Below are positions 22,753 through 59,843 of a stretch of 64,000 nt of DNA, one piece after another; positions within the stretch are counted from its first letter, which is position 1; every line of letters starts with the position of its first letter. Under the pieces are notes generated by a model, which was not told the origin of the DNA, did no database searches, and saw only the letters and a program-made list of their open reading frames with translations. This DNA comes from Corydoras sp. C115 (lineage: Eukaryota; Chordata; Actinopteri; Siluriformes; Callichthyidae). The stretch is taken from positions 546,001 to 610,000 of the forward strand of contig JAFMOC010000173.1 in NCBI GenBank assembly GCA_019802505.1, read 5' to 3'. The position numbers and the translations under genes are program-made.

Positions 22753-22756
<4 letters not shown>

Positions 22757-22787
<31 letters not shown>
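22757..22787. repeat. poly-T tract
   Basis: About 31 consecutive T residues. Confidence 0.97.
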
Positions 22788-22790
<3 letters not shown>

Positions 22791-22965
22791 AAAATAATCA
22801 GCAACTGTGCATCAAGTCAGGACCTGCACACATTACAATTAAATTGTTTAACTCTTGTGATGTTAAGATTACAACAACTATATTTAATTGTCAAAAAGCC
22901 AATAATAAGCAGCTAGAAACCTTTTTAATGTTTAAATATCTGCATTTTCATATCCCATGTAATAT

Positions 22966-23100
22966 GTGCCCAGCGATGGATTGGCGCCCTGTCCTGGGTG
23001 TATCTGCCCAGCGCCCGAAACGTTCTCCCCTGGATGGGCATGGGGAACCCCACCGCGACCCTAATAGAGGATAAAGCGGAAGATAATGAATGAATGAATG
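22966..23100 (+). repeat. SINE-A 3' fragment
   Basis: Begins GTGCCCAGCGATGG, ends GAATGAATGAATG. Confidence 0.92.
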
Positions 23101-24190
23101 TTATGTAATATGTAAAACGTTCCTCGTATGTGAGTTGAGATTTGATCAGACAGGTAGACGGTAAAAACTGTAAATGGATCGATGAGGGTCATCGTTATGT
23201 TTACCGTCTCTGAAACGTCACGGCAATTGCCTGAGAATTGATCTGAGAGAGACCACGTTGTTACCACTTTTGGATTTGATAAAAAGCCGTGTTACTATTG
23301 TGATGTGAACTAACATTAATAATGCAGTGTCATTTCTATTTTTAATATAATTAATACAAATGCAGGTTATGAAAGTGATTGTGATTGAGTTGAGAATTAG
23401 AGGGAAAAAGAAATCGTGCTGTTTTCTGTTGGACAAACCGCTGTATTCCATTGTCTCGGTTTTTCCCCCATTGCGTTATTCTTCTGTTGAGTAGGTGTTA
23501 GTTGCTCTGTGTAAGATGACATATGATTATCTATGAGGTTAGATCCATTATCAACTGCAGTGAGTGTTTCAGGCATTTGCTGCCAAGTGCTCTATTAGTG
23601 GTTTTTAGTTTCACTCCAGGAAATGTCTCCTCAGTAAAGCAAAGCCTTTTGTTTTCTGAAATGTATTTTATACTTGATTTGTGCTGGGAAACTTATTGTG
23701 GTCCAGCTGTCAGGCCCTGGGACAGCAACACTGTCTTTACTGTCTATACTTTGTTATTTCTGTTTCTCTAAAATTTTAATGAGGTGCAGGAACATCTTTC
23801 CGAAAATGAATGTATATTATAATCCATTTCTCATATTCTGTTGTTATTCCCATTTATCCTGCCAGAAGCAACACAAAGCAGGTTTTATAAGGGTGCTACA
23901 AGACTAATGTGTGTTGTGCTTTTACGAAAACGCTGTTTTTCACTCACTCTGCACTCTATAAGACACATCAACCTTTTTCTCTCCACCTTGTAGATATGAA
24001 AACAGACAGCACCTCTGATTTGCTGATGCACAGTTGTGTCATCTTTTTATTTTTTTAATTTTTTTATTGATCACTGAGCGCTGAATTGCTGATGGTGGTT
24101 GCCAGACTTGTTTTTGGTGGATTAGTGTCACTGGGGTGTTAAATTAGAGCATATCAGGGTGATATACACTATATACACTATGGTGTGTTG
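23101..24190. other. unannotated intronic stretch
   Basis: No exon or repeat recognised; it would be spliced out if 21170-21441 is the first scn1L exon. Confidence 0.5.
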
Positions 24191-24198
24191 CAGCTCAG

Positions 24199-24556
24199 GG
24201 CGGCACGGTGGCTTAGTGGTTAGCACGTTCGCCTCTCAGCGCTAGGGATTCCCGGTTCGAATCCCCATCTGGGTGGAGTTTCCATGTTCTCCCCGTGTCT
24301 GCGTGGATTTCCTCCGGGTTCTCCGGTTTCCTCCCACAGTCCAAAAACATGGATCAAGTCAATTGAGTTCTCCAAATTGCCCCATATAGAGTGTGTATGT
24401 CTGTGTGAGTGAGTTTGTGCCCAGTGATGGATTGGCGCCCTGTCCTGGGTGTATCTGCCCAGCGCCCGAAACGTTCTCCCCTATATGGGCATGGGGAACC
24501 CCCCCCACCCGTGACCCTAATATAGGATAAAGTGGAAGATAGTGGATGGATGGATG
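24199..24556 (+). repeat. SINE-A copy inserted at a SINE-B head
   Basis: TTGCAGCTCAG before and TTGTAGCTCAG after; the right copy begins the adjacent SINE-B. Confidence 0.92.
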
Positions 24557-24748
24557 GATGTTGTAGCTCAGTGGTTTAGGTGTTGGGCTATCAATCGAAA
24601 GGTTGAAGGTTCAAATCCCAGGTCCACTGAAGTTACCGATATGGGTCCCTGAGCAAACACTCATTGCTTCATGGATGCTATATCAACCCTGTGCTTGCTT
24701 TGTAAGTCGCTTTGGATGAAAGCGTCTGCTAAATGACCAAATGTAAAT
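24557..24748 (+). repeat. SINE-B copy
   Basis: A box TAGCTCAGTGG, B box GGTTCAAATCCC, end GTCGCTTTGGATGAAAGCG. Confidence 0.9.
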
Positions 24749-25037
24749 ATGTAAGAAATATCACCCTATGCTGTGGTGGTCTACTGGGGGTCTTGACTTT
24801 TATAGGACAGTGTACCGAGGACTAACAAATTAAAGTGGACAAAACTGCAGTCTGCAAATGTAGAGCTATGATGAGCATCTGTTTTTCAAGTGAAGCTGCA
24901 AACATTGTGCATGGTACAATGTACATAATAAAGTGGCGGGAGTGTATATGAGGTTGGGTGGGGTTGAGATAATTGGTTTACATTACCATCACCAAACAAT
25001 TTAAAATGCACTATTTCACAATAAAGAGTATTTACAA

Positions 25038-25356
25038 TGGGCGGCACAGTGGCTTAGTGGTTAGCATGTTCTCCTCTCAGCGCTAGGGATTCCCGGTTTA
25101 AATCCCAATCTGGGTGGAGTTTCCATGTTCTCATGTTCCACAGTCCAAAAACATGGATCAAGGTCAACTGAGTTCTCCAAATTGCCCCATATAGAGTGTG
25201 TCTGTGTGAGTGAGTGTGTGCCCAGCGATAGATTGGTGCCCTGTCCTGGGTGTATCTGCCCAGTGCCCCAAATGTTCTCCCCTGGATTTGCATGGGGAAC
25301 CCCACCGTGACCCTAGTATAGGATAAAGTGGAAGATAATGGATGGATGGATGGATG
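25038..25356 (+). repeat. SINE-A copy with internal deletion
   Basis: Lost the GTGTCTGCGTGGG region; (GGAT)n tail. Confidence 0.92.
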
Positions 25357-25827
25357 GACTATCAAGAAAGCTATCCTGCACTCTCCAAATTAACAAATAG
25401 TGATAGCATTAAAATAACAACAACAACAAAACACTGCTTAAAATAAAAAAGACCAAAAGGTAATCTGTTATCTGATGAGGAAATACGAGTATTCTTTCCA
25501 ATTTAGTTTGTTTATGCTTGTTTTTATCTTTTATCTTTCATTACATCGATTATAAGTTAAGTTTGTTCCTCTTCTCACTGTTATGTTATGTTTTGAGACA
25601 TGCCTTTCTCCTGTCTGCTTCCATCATGGTCTTTCAGGGTTCAGATCTTTAGGAACAGGTCTATTAGTCGTGCCCCATGTCAGAATTAAACATAACAGCG
25701 TTCAGCCGCTTGCAGAACAGCTGAATCAGCTAAATGAGAACATTAGAAGAACTTTAGATGCTTTTAAACCAGACTAAAAAAACCTTGCTGTTTGAACAGC
25801 TTAGTTGAAATTACTATTCAAAACTTT

Positions 25828-26172
25828 TTTCATTCATTATCTTCCGCTTTATCCTCTATTAGGGTCGCGGTGGGGTTCCCCATGCCCATCCAGGGGAGAA
25901 CGTCTCGGGCGCTGGGCAGATACACCCAGGACAGGGCGCCAATCCATCGCTGGGCACACACTCACTCACACAGACACACTCTATATGGGGCAATTTGGAG
26001 AACTCAATTGACTTAATCCATGTTTTTGGACTGTGGGAGGAAACCGGAGAACCCGGAGGAAACCCACGCAGACACGGGGAGAACATGGAAACTCCACCCA
26101 GATGGGGATTCGAACCGGGAATCCCTAGCGCTGAGAGGCGAACGTGCTAACCACTAAGCCACCGTGCCGCCC
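25828..26172 (-). repeat. SINE-A copy
   Basis: TATTCAAAACTT on both sides; splits an older retroelement-like sequence. Confidence 0.94.
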
Positions 26173-26279
26173 GTATTCAAAACTTGCTACCTATTTTTTT
26201 TATTGTTTATATTATTGAATTTTTCTTTTTACTCTTTTCATATATATTTATTTTATTGCTCTAAGTTATTTGTTTTTAA

Positions 26280-26415
26280 AAAAAATATTTTTCTTTCTTT
26301 TAATGCACTGTTTTAATGATTTTAAAAGGTTTTAATTATTTGTATTGCTTTGTAAAGCACTTTGAATTGCTTTTGTATGAAAGGTGATCTGTAAATGAAC
26401 TTGCTTTGATTTTTG
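26280..26415 (+). repeat. retroelement 3'-end-like fragment
   Basis: GTAAAGCACTTTGAATTGC and GAAAGGTGATCTGTAAATGA resemble a widespread fish non-LTR 3' end. Confidence 0.5.
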
Positions 26416-26714
26416 TTGTTGACATTTTCTGGTTGTAGTAAGTTTTGCTTTAATATTTCTTGCTTTCTGCTCTTTGCACTTATCCCAGTTTGAAATGTAT
26501 ACAAACGTTTTTGTATACTTATTTACCATGTTTACCGTCATCCTAAGGCAGTGTGTGACAGAGATGAAATAATACAATCAGTTCAGTGTGGGTGGTGGCG
26601 CTAACGCAGACTGACAGGCAAAAGGTGGTGTATTGACACCTGTGGAGAGGGTGGTTATCAATGGAAATGAGTTTAGGGAAGATTTAAGGCGTAATTCGAT
26701 TATGTGGTGCAACT

Positions 26715-26935
26715 TAACAATGTAGAAGTCAATGAAACACACACAAACACACTGTGTAAAGTGAGCACACGTGCCCGGAGTGGTGGGCAGCCTTGTACAC
26801 GGTGCTCTGGGCAAAATTGGGGTTAGGTGCCTTGCCTTAGGGCACTTGAGTCATAGTACGTTGTGGGACTGGGAACCAAACCGGGGACCTACAGGTTGCA
26901 AGGCTGGTTCCTTAAACACAATCTTACGACTGCCC
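26715..26935. repeat. old dispersed fish repeat
   Basis: GGAGTGGTGGGCAGCC and GGTTAGGTGCCTTGCC followed by AGGGCAC, a dispersed sequence familiar from fish genomes; class not assigned. Confidence 0.5.
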
Positions 26936-26939
26936 CCTG

Positions 26940-28360
26940 TTTTATATGATGAACCTTGGTTAATTAAAAAAACTAAGGAGCATAGACTTTTTCTTAAAAA
27001 GGTTTTTATTAATTGTATTAATTATTTTTGAAAAGCTTTATTGTTCTTGTTTCATCAAGACTTGGTTTTGAGGACGATGTCGTACCATTGGCTAGGCACT
27101 AACTTCACCTTCATTAATGTTGTAGCTGTCACATCAACACACAGCTGTCACACCTGCCCACTACCGACCCCTGGTGGTATTTCTAGTAAATCAGGAATGT
27201 TGCTACAGCGTCCCATATTGGGTCCAGGTGGTATTATTGGTTAATTAGTGTAATCTGGTGAAGTTGTGAGTGTTTTTTGGATATTTAATTCTCATTTACT
27301 GTTTGATTAGATTCAACTATGTCTCTTGTGACATGTTATACTACCCTTTGAGTGGTATAAGCTTTATTGTTACATAATTTGTAGCAAGTGCATCTAAAGC
27401 AAACTGAGCCATCAAGCCATCCAAACATACATTACAATAATGCTGTCAGGGAGACAGGAGAGGAAGAAAGGAGTGAGAAAAATCAGAATATGCAGTACAT
27501 TGGGAAAGATAGGAGGCAAATAAACAGTCCCCAGACTATGGGGCCACAGGGACAGGTTTAGAGTCAATCTAACTTTAAGCGATTATCCTACAACTAACTA
27601 AGTGATTATCCGGTTATAGCAGACGATGTCAGATTTACTTTTGTAGGTTTATAGCCCCTCTCTCTGTATATAGGTTTTTGGACCTTAGTCTATGTGTTCT
27701 GGTCCTGTCATGTCCTGCGCTTTATTCTGATTTCACCCGGTGTCTTCTGCGGTAAAGAATACTTCTGAACCACCTTTTGCTCGTCAGAATGTGACAATAT
27801 CTGTTTTTTTTCCCCATTTATTTATTTATTTGCCAAACATTTTTTTTCTTGGTATAATCCCAGAGGATGTGTAATTGCTTTATTAAACTTTTCTGTAGCG
27901 TCGACTTCCTGGTTTGCGATTACCAAGAACAAATTGTTTCATTGGGATGCTGTTTTTTTTCAGTGCAAATTGTACTCTAAGATGCAATTTGTAGATGCAC
28001 TTTAAAAACCTAAATGGGCTCAAGAGATAAGGGTAGATCATCAGGACCACTCAGTCGAAGTACTGTGTGGGATCTTTGGTGGTTTTCCTGTAAATCTGAC
28101 ACTGGCAACAATGTCCTGTTTATCTGTATATAAACTGCATCTTGCTTCTCTGGTTGTAGAGCTAAAAAAATGAATGAAATGTGGATTATTAAAAGTTGAA
28201 TGAGATGAAGTTCTTGTATTGAGAAATGAGAGACACAATTAATACCAGCAGTTCAATACACAAAATCTAATATTTTTTTAATAGTTTGAATCCCAATCTG
28301 GGTAAGGTTTTCATGTTTTCATGTTCTTTAACTGTGGTACATGTACCACTGGTGGTATGC
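26940..28360. other. unannotated intronic stretch
   Basis: No exon, RNA gene or clear repeat recognised. Confidence 0.45.
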
Positions 28361-28680
28361 AAAGAATCAGAATCAAATAGTTTATTGATCTCAGGGGGAA
28401 ATTGCAGAAGGTACAGTTGCTCAAGTTATAAAAAAAAAAGAAGCACAATATGATACGTATCACAGATTATATTTCCCAATATATTTTATAAACTGCGTTC
28501 TATAATTTGGCCACTAGTCTAGACATTTCATTGTTAGAGAAACCGAAAATATGATCAGTGCTCACATTAAAAATTGGACTAGATTACATTGCAAAAGTCC
28601 AAAAACCTTGTTTTTTTTTTTTAAAAATATAGTGTGTTTGTAACCATTTTATAAAATCAATAAGGCACTTGAGGTTGTGT

Positions 28681-28978
28681 ATTCATTCTTTCATTGTTTT
28701 CCGCTTAATCTCCTACTAGGGTGGCGAGGGGGGGGGTTCCCATGCCCATCCAGGGGAGAACATTTCGAGCGCTGGGCAAACACACCCAGAACAGGGCACC
28801 AATCTATCGCTGGGCACATACTCAGCCACACAGAGATATACAAGATACATCCGCACACTATAAATGGCAATTTAGAGCATTCAATCTATATCTTTGGATT
28901 GTGGGAGGAAACTGGAGAACCTGGAGGAAACCTCACTGATCCCCAGCGCTGAGAGGCGAACATGCTCACCATGCCCCC
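28681..28978 (-). repeat. old SINE-A relative
   Basis: Diverged, with a G block at 28728-28736. Confidence 0.8.
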
Positions 28979-29051
28979 CATGTTGTGTATTATTTTGAAT
29001 AAATCACGGGAAAGAGGTGTAACTGTACTCAACTATGCCTTGTGTATAATA

Positions 29052-29409
29052 ACATTCATTCATTCATTCATTCATTATCTTCCGCTTTATCCTCTATTAG
29101 GGTCGTGGGGGGGTTCCCCATGCCCATCCAGGGGAGAACGTCTCAGGCGCTGGGCAGATAGACCCAGGACAGGGCGCCAATCCATCGCTGGGCACACACT
29201 CACTCACACAGACACACTCTATATGGGGCAATTTTGAGAATTCAATTGACTTGATCCATGTTTTTGGACTGTGGGAGGAAACCGGAGAACCCGGAGGAAA
29301 CCCACGCAGACACGGGGAGAACATGGAAACTCCACCCAGATTGGGATTCGAACCTGGAATCCCTAGCGCTGAGAGGCGAACGTTCTAACCACTAAGCCAC
29401 CATGCCGCC
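29052..29409 (-). repeat. SINE-A copy
   Basis: GTATAATAACAT on both sides. Confidence 0.94.
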
Positions 29410-29734
29410 GGTATAATAACATATATTTTTAAAATTGATTTACAATAATGCCACACCCTCACCCATATTGCTACAAAAAAAACAAGCATGCGAAACAAAC
29501 ATCGAGGCGCAACTGAATTATTGTGTTTTCAATTTAAACTAAAATAAAGTACGACTTCTAAAAATAAACATAGGTACATCTATATGTATGTAAGTCTACA
29601 TTTAGGAGTAAAAACACAATTTGCAGTAAAATTAGTTTGAGTTTGAATGTCTGTAGATATCTGTTTCATTTTATTTGTAGTCACTGAAAGTATGTTCAGT
29701 GTCACTAAACTTTCATTGCAGAACGTTTGTTATT

Positions 29735-30610
29735 GCATCGCATTTGGCCTAGGGCACCTGTCACCTGTTCTGTGTTTCTTTTAGGGGTGTCTCCAACTAG
29801 GCGGCACGGTGGTTTAGTGTCAGTCGCCTCTCAATATCCCCATCTGGGTGGAGTTTCCATGTCGTCCGGTTTCCATTTTCCCTATAGTTGAGACTGCCCC
29901 ATATAGAGTGTGTTTGAATGTGAGTTGTAAAATTTCACCTGTGACTGGATGGGATGGGGAACCCCGGCGGAGATAATGAATTGAATGAAAAAAGATTTCA
30001 TTAAAAATTCGTTTATCCCTATTGACTTTTCGAATCAGTTAAAATTTAACAAAATGGCGCTAAAACGTGGTTTTTTTTTTTTATTTTTCTTTTTTCTTCC
30101 CCCTAGAAATTAGGATGATTTTATTTGACAAAAGGCTATTTATATATATAACGAAAACAAAGACATTTCATGTAAAAACTAATGCTTAGCAGCAGCCATG
30201 GGCGCCCCCATGTGGTCAAAATGGTACATTCGACTATGAAGTTCATAGTCGACTACGGTTCTCCGAATCGAATCGTCGAATCAGCGAATATTGCAACTCA
30301 CCCCTAGTTTCTTTTGTTCGTTTGAGTTAATTAACATTCATTGGTCATTAGTTTACTTAATTAACTTGTTCGTGTCATTGGTTTGTTTCGTGCACGTGGT
30401 CAGGTGTCTTTTTCAATTTATTCCCTGTGTTCTCTGTCCTCGGTGCACGTCGTTCATTTTATGTTCACTGGTTGTTTACCTGGTGTGTTTGGTGTCCTTA
30501 CACCTTGAAATAAAGATCTGTGATTCTGCTACCTGTGCCTGGCTCCCTTCTGTGAGTTAAAGCGCCGCGCTCTGCGCCTCATCTGCGCAGCCGCTCTTAG
30601 TCCGAGGTAG
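29735..30610 (+). repeat. member of a GC-rich dispersed family (GGCACCTGTCAC type), interrupted by a hAT-like element
   Basis: Parts 29735-29781 and 30307-30610 align in order with the reverse complement of 51570-52034: GGCACCTGTC, CATTGGTTTGTTTCGTGCAC, GGTGTCCT..CACC, AATAAA. Class unknown. Confidence 0.6.
29782..30306. mobile_element. non-autonomous hAT-like element
   Basis: 525 bp with TAGGGGTG / CACCCCTA ends and an exact 8-bp target-site duplication GTTTCTTT (29774-29781 and 30307-30314), the hAT hallmark. No transposase is encoded. A degraded SINE-A lies inside at about 29801-29985. Confidence 0.75.
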
Positions 30611-30937
30611 GCGAGTATGACGCTGAATTTCAGGGAATACCTTTGAATTCAGTTTTTAGCGTTTCACCTGTGAGGCAGAAGGGGTGGGTGGGCTGTAGGT
30701 CGTTATGCATATGATAGCTACCTGATGACCCCTTAAGGCTTAGAAAAAAGGTTTGCTGTGTCCTCAGAATTTCCAGGGTCCAGGAAATCCAATGTTAATA
30801 TACATCTAATTGATGTTTGTCATATGTTGTTCCGTGACAAAAAAAAAAACATAGGTGGTACTTAAAGGTTTCGGTTTGATAATGGGCGGTACTTGGTCAG
30901 AAAAGTTTAAGAACCACTCATTCAAAATGAGTTTCTG

Positions 30938-31639
30938 GGCGGCACGGTGGCTTAGTGGTTAGAACGTTCTCCTCTCAGCGCTAGGGATTCCCGGTTCGAA
31001 TCCCCATCTGGGTGGAGTTTCCATGTTCTCCCCGTGTCCGCATGGGTTTCCTCTGGGTTCTCCGGTTTCCTCCCACAGTCCAAAGACATGGATCAAGTCG
31101 ATTGAATTATCCAAATTGCCCCATATAGAGTGTGTCTGGGCGGCACGGTGGCTTATTGGTTAGCATGTTCGCCTCTCAGTGCTAGGGATTCCCGGTTCGA
31201 ATCCCCATCTGGGTGGAGTTTCCATGTTCTCCCCGTGTCTGCGTGGGTTTCCTCCGGGTTCTCCGGTTTCCTCCCACAGTCCAAATACATGGATCAAGTC
31301 AATTGAATTCTCAAAATTGCCTTACATATAGAGTGTGTCTGTGTGAGTGAGTGTGTGCCCAGCGATGGATTGGCGCCCTGTACTGGGTCTATCTGCCCAG
31401 CGCCCGAGACGTTCTCCCCTGGATGGGCATGGGGAACCCCACCGCGACCCTAATAGAGGATAAAGCGGGAGATAATGAATGAATGAATGAGAGTGTGTCT
31501 GTGTGAGTGAGTGTGTGCCCAGCGATGGAATGGCGCCCTGTCCTGGGTGTATCTGCCCAGTGCCCATGCCCGTTCCCCCCCCCCCCCCCCCCGCGACCCT
31601 AATAGAGGATAAAGCGGAAGATAATGAATGAATGAATGA
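30938..31639 (+). repeat. SINE-A copy split by a second copy
   Basis: Outer copy 30938-31138 plus 31502-31639, flanked by ATGAGTTTCTG (30927-30937 and 31640-31650); a C block lies near 31575-31592. Confidence 0.93.
31139..31490 (+). repeat. SINE-A nested insertion
   Basis: Flanked by GAGTGTGTCTG (31128-31138 and 31491-31501), a target sequence belonging to the outer SINE. Confidence 0.95.
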
Positions 31640-31752
31640 ATGAGTTTCTGTGTTTTTGAAAGACGAGCACTGTGTAACTGTCTCCTTTCTATCTGTAGAA
31701 ACGTTTCCTAATAACAGACAAGCAAGTTAGTCTGAAGGTACAGAATGCAAAA

Positions 31753-56200
<24,448 letters not shown>

Positions 56201-56375
56201 TGAAGCAAAACGTTTATGTAAAATTAGGAAAATAGGATAGAACTGCAATTTTGCAAAGTGTGATCCCAAATGACAAACACATGCAGTAACCACAGTGGGA
56301 ATTTGGGGGGCGGTGAATGTTTTGAAATGACACCACTATTTGCATTTTTATATTTACATTATTGAAGTAGTGGTT

Positions 56376-56478
56376 ATCCACCCTCAGCACTGGAGTTCAG
56401 AGTTTAAATCCTGTTCTGTGGTTGGACATCCCATGTTCTCAACGTGTATGCGTGGGTTTTCTCAAGGATGTTGACATT
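56376..56478 (+). repeat. SINE-A relic in the scn1L 3' UTR
   Basis: CCTCAGCACTGGAG, GTTTAAATCCTGTTCTG and CATGTTCTCAACGTGTATGC; strongly diverged. Confidence 0.65.
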
Positions 56479-58108
56479 TTCAGCTGTCAGTAATGACTTG
56501 GCAATTATTATCTCATAATGTCACTTAAGCTGTTAAGTGGACAATGTTAGAGATGCCATTTCTGATTTTTCCAGATACACTTCCTTATACAAAGGTTAGA
56601 AGAAAAGTCCATTCCAGATCGATTAAGCCTCATGATATTACTTTCTAGGATTTTACTCATCTTCCCGGCCGAAACCACAGTTACAAGCCATAATGTTATG
56701 CCACGCCCTGAGTCCAAAGTGAGAGTTGCAAGTACTTTGTAATGTACTTTAATGTACAGTGAACGAAATTAAATGGCTGATTCATGTAAAAACGTGGTTT
56801 AAAGACGGGTGATGAATAGAGTTTTGTGAATTTTGATGCCAACTTTAACTTAAAGTCTGTGTGGAGCAAAAGCTCGGATTATTATTTACCGTGTACTTGT
56901 GAATTCCTCCAAAGAAACTGTTCCTATATTATGAAACATATTTAATGCTAATGGTCAAGATGCCTTGACTACATACTGTATTAATATATTCACATTCTTG
57001 CCTTATTTTTTATTTTTATCTGATGAACAAAAAATAAGTATTTGTACTATAAGTGTTGTAAAAAAAAAAAAAAAGACGTGATTTTGATACATATGCATTT
57101 TAATATCATAAAAGATCAGAAAAAATGGAAAAAAAAAACTGTTAAATCTCCTTAACTACCGCAGACGTCTCTGTGCCACTCAGGTGCCTCTTCAAGTGTA
57201 AGACCATTAGAATGTGCCTATTTACATAATGAGCTCAAATGTCAACGTAATGTAGCCCTATGAACTTGTATGTCAAATCTTATAAATGTTGCACATCAAA
57301 CACGGACTACAGCCTGTGTCTAGAGAATTTGTTAGTCCAAAAACAGGACATCCAAGCAAACTTCTAGATATTAGTTCATGTTCTGCTACAGTAAACTTTT
57401 TTTTCCCTTCGATCAAGAACTGTCATAATGCCTATGCACAAATTTAATGCATTCTGTAGCAGGTTTTCATAAAGTGTGGCGTGTGTCTTGCAAATGAATT
57501 TGATAAAAACCAAAGAGATGGCTGTATAAATATTTTCATTTATTGTAAGATAAAAAAAAATAAAAGGCGAGTCTTTTATTTAGTTAATTCTTCATTGACT
57601 CCATCTCTGTATTACTGAGTTAATATTGTATATTTTTTGATTATGTCTGTTTTCATTTGATAACATTTGCATTACATTGCATTTGATAACATTGTTTTTT
57701 TCTCATTATAATGTATCGTGTATTTCCAAATTGCAACAGATTGTTGTGTCTGCAGCCTAAAATGATCATACATTGTCATTAATGTAATAGAATCATGTTA
57801 AGGATCGTCAAACTCTCAACAAATTCTCAACAGTCCATTGTGTTGTTTACATTTTGTTAGCTTTATTTGAAATCAGCTGCATTTTTGGATGCTTTTCTTA
57901 TATATAAATATTTAATTTGAACACTTGAACGCTGCTGTTTCGATTAGTGGGCTGTTTAAGACTCATACCAAAAATGCTTTTGTGCAAGGTGAATGTTTTG
58001 CTACCATAAGCACAGATACCAGATGACGTGTTTTACATGTATGCTTGCATATATAGTTAAACTGCATGCAATATACTGCTATGTGGCCTCAATTAGGAAA
58101 CTGAAAAT

Positions 58109-58114
58109 AATAAA
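58109..58114 (+). other. polyadenylation signal AATAAA (scn1L, proximal)
   Basis: AATAAA 1.9 kb after the sodium channel stop codon, at the end of the repeat-poor 3' region. Confidence 0.5.
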
Positions 58115-58180
58115 GATGTAACTCAGGTAAATCTGTGTGCTATTCTTTTGTACTACTGTACTACTTATAGTTTGTGGGAA

Positions 58181-58186
58181 AATAAA
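58181..58186 (+). other. polyadenylation signal AATAAA (scn1L, distal)
   Basis: Second AATAAA, 72 bp further on, followed by TTGTTTAGCTG and GT/T-rich sequence that could serve as downstream element. Confidence 0.5.
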
Positions 58187-58378
58187 CTTGTTTAGCTGAA
58201 CAGATTTCGGTGCCTTTTGAATTTTCCAAGAACACACATGCTTATTTTGTCCATTATTAATACATCTAGGTTAAAGCAACTGCTGGAAGTGTCTGATTTG
58301 GTTGTAATTGTCATTTTTACGTTTTGTGTTAGATTTCTGCCTATGTTATTTGTTCCAGAAAGACTGATGAATGTTCAT

Positions 58379-58592
58379 AATGCCATTTACATTTACATTT
58401 GGTCATTTATTGGACGCTTTTATCCAAAGCGACTTACAAGGTGAGCACGGGGTTCATCACAACATCCCTGGAGCAATGAGGGTTAAGGGTCTTGCTCAAG
58501 GACCCACATTGGTAACTTCAGTGGACCTGGGATTTGAACCCCCAACCTTCAGATTGATAGCCCAACACCCTAACCACTGATCTACCGCTCCC
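58379..58592 (-). repeat. SINE-B copy
   Basis: Reverse orientation: CCAAAGCGACTTACAAGG to GGGATTTGAACCCC and CCTAACCACTGATCTACC. Confidence 0.9.
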
Positions 58593-58612
58593 AATGCCAA
58601 TGAATAATATAT

Positions 58613-58952
58613 TCATTCATTCATTATCTTCCGCTTTTATCCAATATTAGAGTCGCAGGAGGGTTCTCCATGCCCATCCAGGGGAGAACATCTCGGGCGC
58701 TGGGCAGATAGACCCAGGACAGGGCGCCAATCCATCGCTGGGCACACACTCACTCACACAGACACACTCTATATGGGGCAATTTGGAGAACTCAATTGAC
58801 TCGATCCATGTTTTTGGACTGTGGGAGGAAACCGGAGAACCCGGAGGAAACCCACGCGGACACGGGGAGAACATGGAAAGTCCACCCAGATGGGGATTCG
58901 AACCGGGAATTCTGAGAGGCGAACATGCCAACCACTAAGCCACCATGCCGCT
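58613..58952 (-). repeat. SINE-A copy
   Basis: ATGAATAATATAT on both sides. Confidence 0.94.
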
Positions 58953-58954
58953 AT

Positions 58955-59843
58955 GAATAATATATATAATGAATAATAACAGATACAGAATGAATGTTTG
59001 CTGAAACCCAAATTGTGCACCTTTCTGATGAATAATGTGAAATGAAACAAAGTTTAAATGACGCATGTCTGCAGACACAGTACAAACATGATGTCTATGG
59101 TCTAGTTGAGTAAGAGTAAGGGATTTATCGTCAAAAGCTATGGTCTCTAGAGACTAACCACACCTAATTAGGAAAGCATTAGTGCACCGAGCTCTTCCCA
59201 TCACCCTTTTTATGACGTTTACAATGCTCATTTTATCTCAACCACAATCCGCATTAAAACTGCCACACTGCCGGAAAAGACTCATTGTTTAGTGTCATTC
59301 TTTCGTTCGTTGCAACAAATGAGCACTTAGATGCTCATCTTCATGTCCTCAGAGGGTGAGGCAAGGGAAAGAGCAAGTGATTTGTGTGTCTGTCTTTGTG
59401 CTATGTGTATATATCACTTTGACTTCGAGGGTCTGGATATGGTCATGAAAATGATTTCTCTGTTACACCAAGATTAGATACTTCGACTTTGTATGAAATG
59501 CACAAGACTTAGGTTTTTACAATGAATACAAAATAACATAATATTAAGAAATGGCCGTCATTTGATGAATTATTAAAAAGCCACTGTAATCTGGCTTTGA
59601 TCCAGAGAGACTCACTCCTCAGACTGACCACACGGTAATAATGCTGCTGAATTTTTTTTTAATTGTCTGTAATTTATGACATGGGTAACAACCCTGAGGG
59701 GACGAATACAGAATACAGAAACTATGACACAATTACGTCATGAACAAGATGGAGTATGGTAGAAGTGATATAACACAATAAGCAGAAGACATGAAACATC
59801 ATACCTATTACAGAAATAATTTATATTCATAATGTAGGCTTAA
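58955..59843. other. unannotated intergenic stretch
   Basis: No gene or repeat recognised downstream of scn1L. Confidence 0.5.

Larger units (their letters stand above)
56201..58205 (+). other. scn1L: scn1L 3' UTR
   Basis: About 2 kb of mostly unique, AT-rich sequence with only a short SINE relic, bounded by two polyadenylation signals (58109-58114 and 58181-58186). The exact end is inferred from these. Confidence 0.7.

Noticed and set aside
25583..25777. 64-codon plus-strand frame before a SINE at 25.8 kb
   Set aside because: Followed by a retroelement-like 3' end; no family could be assigned and there is no splice or promoter support.
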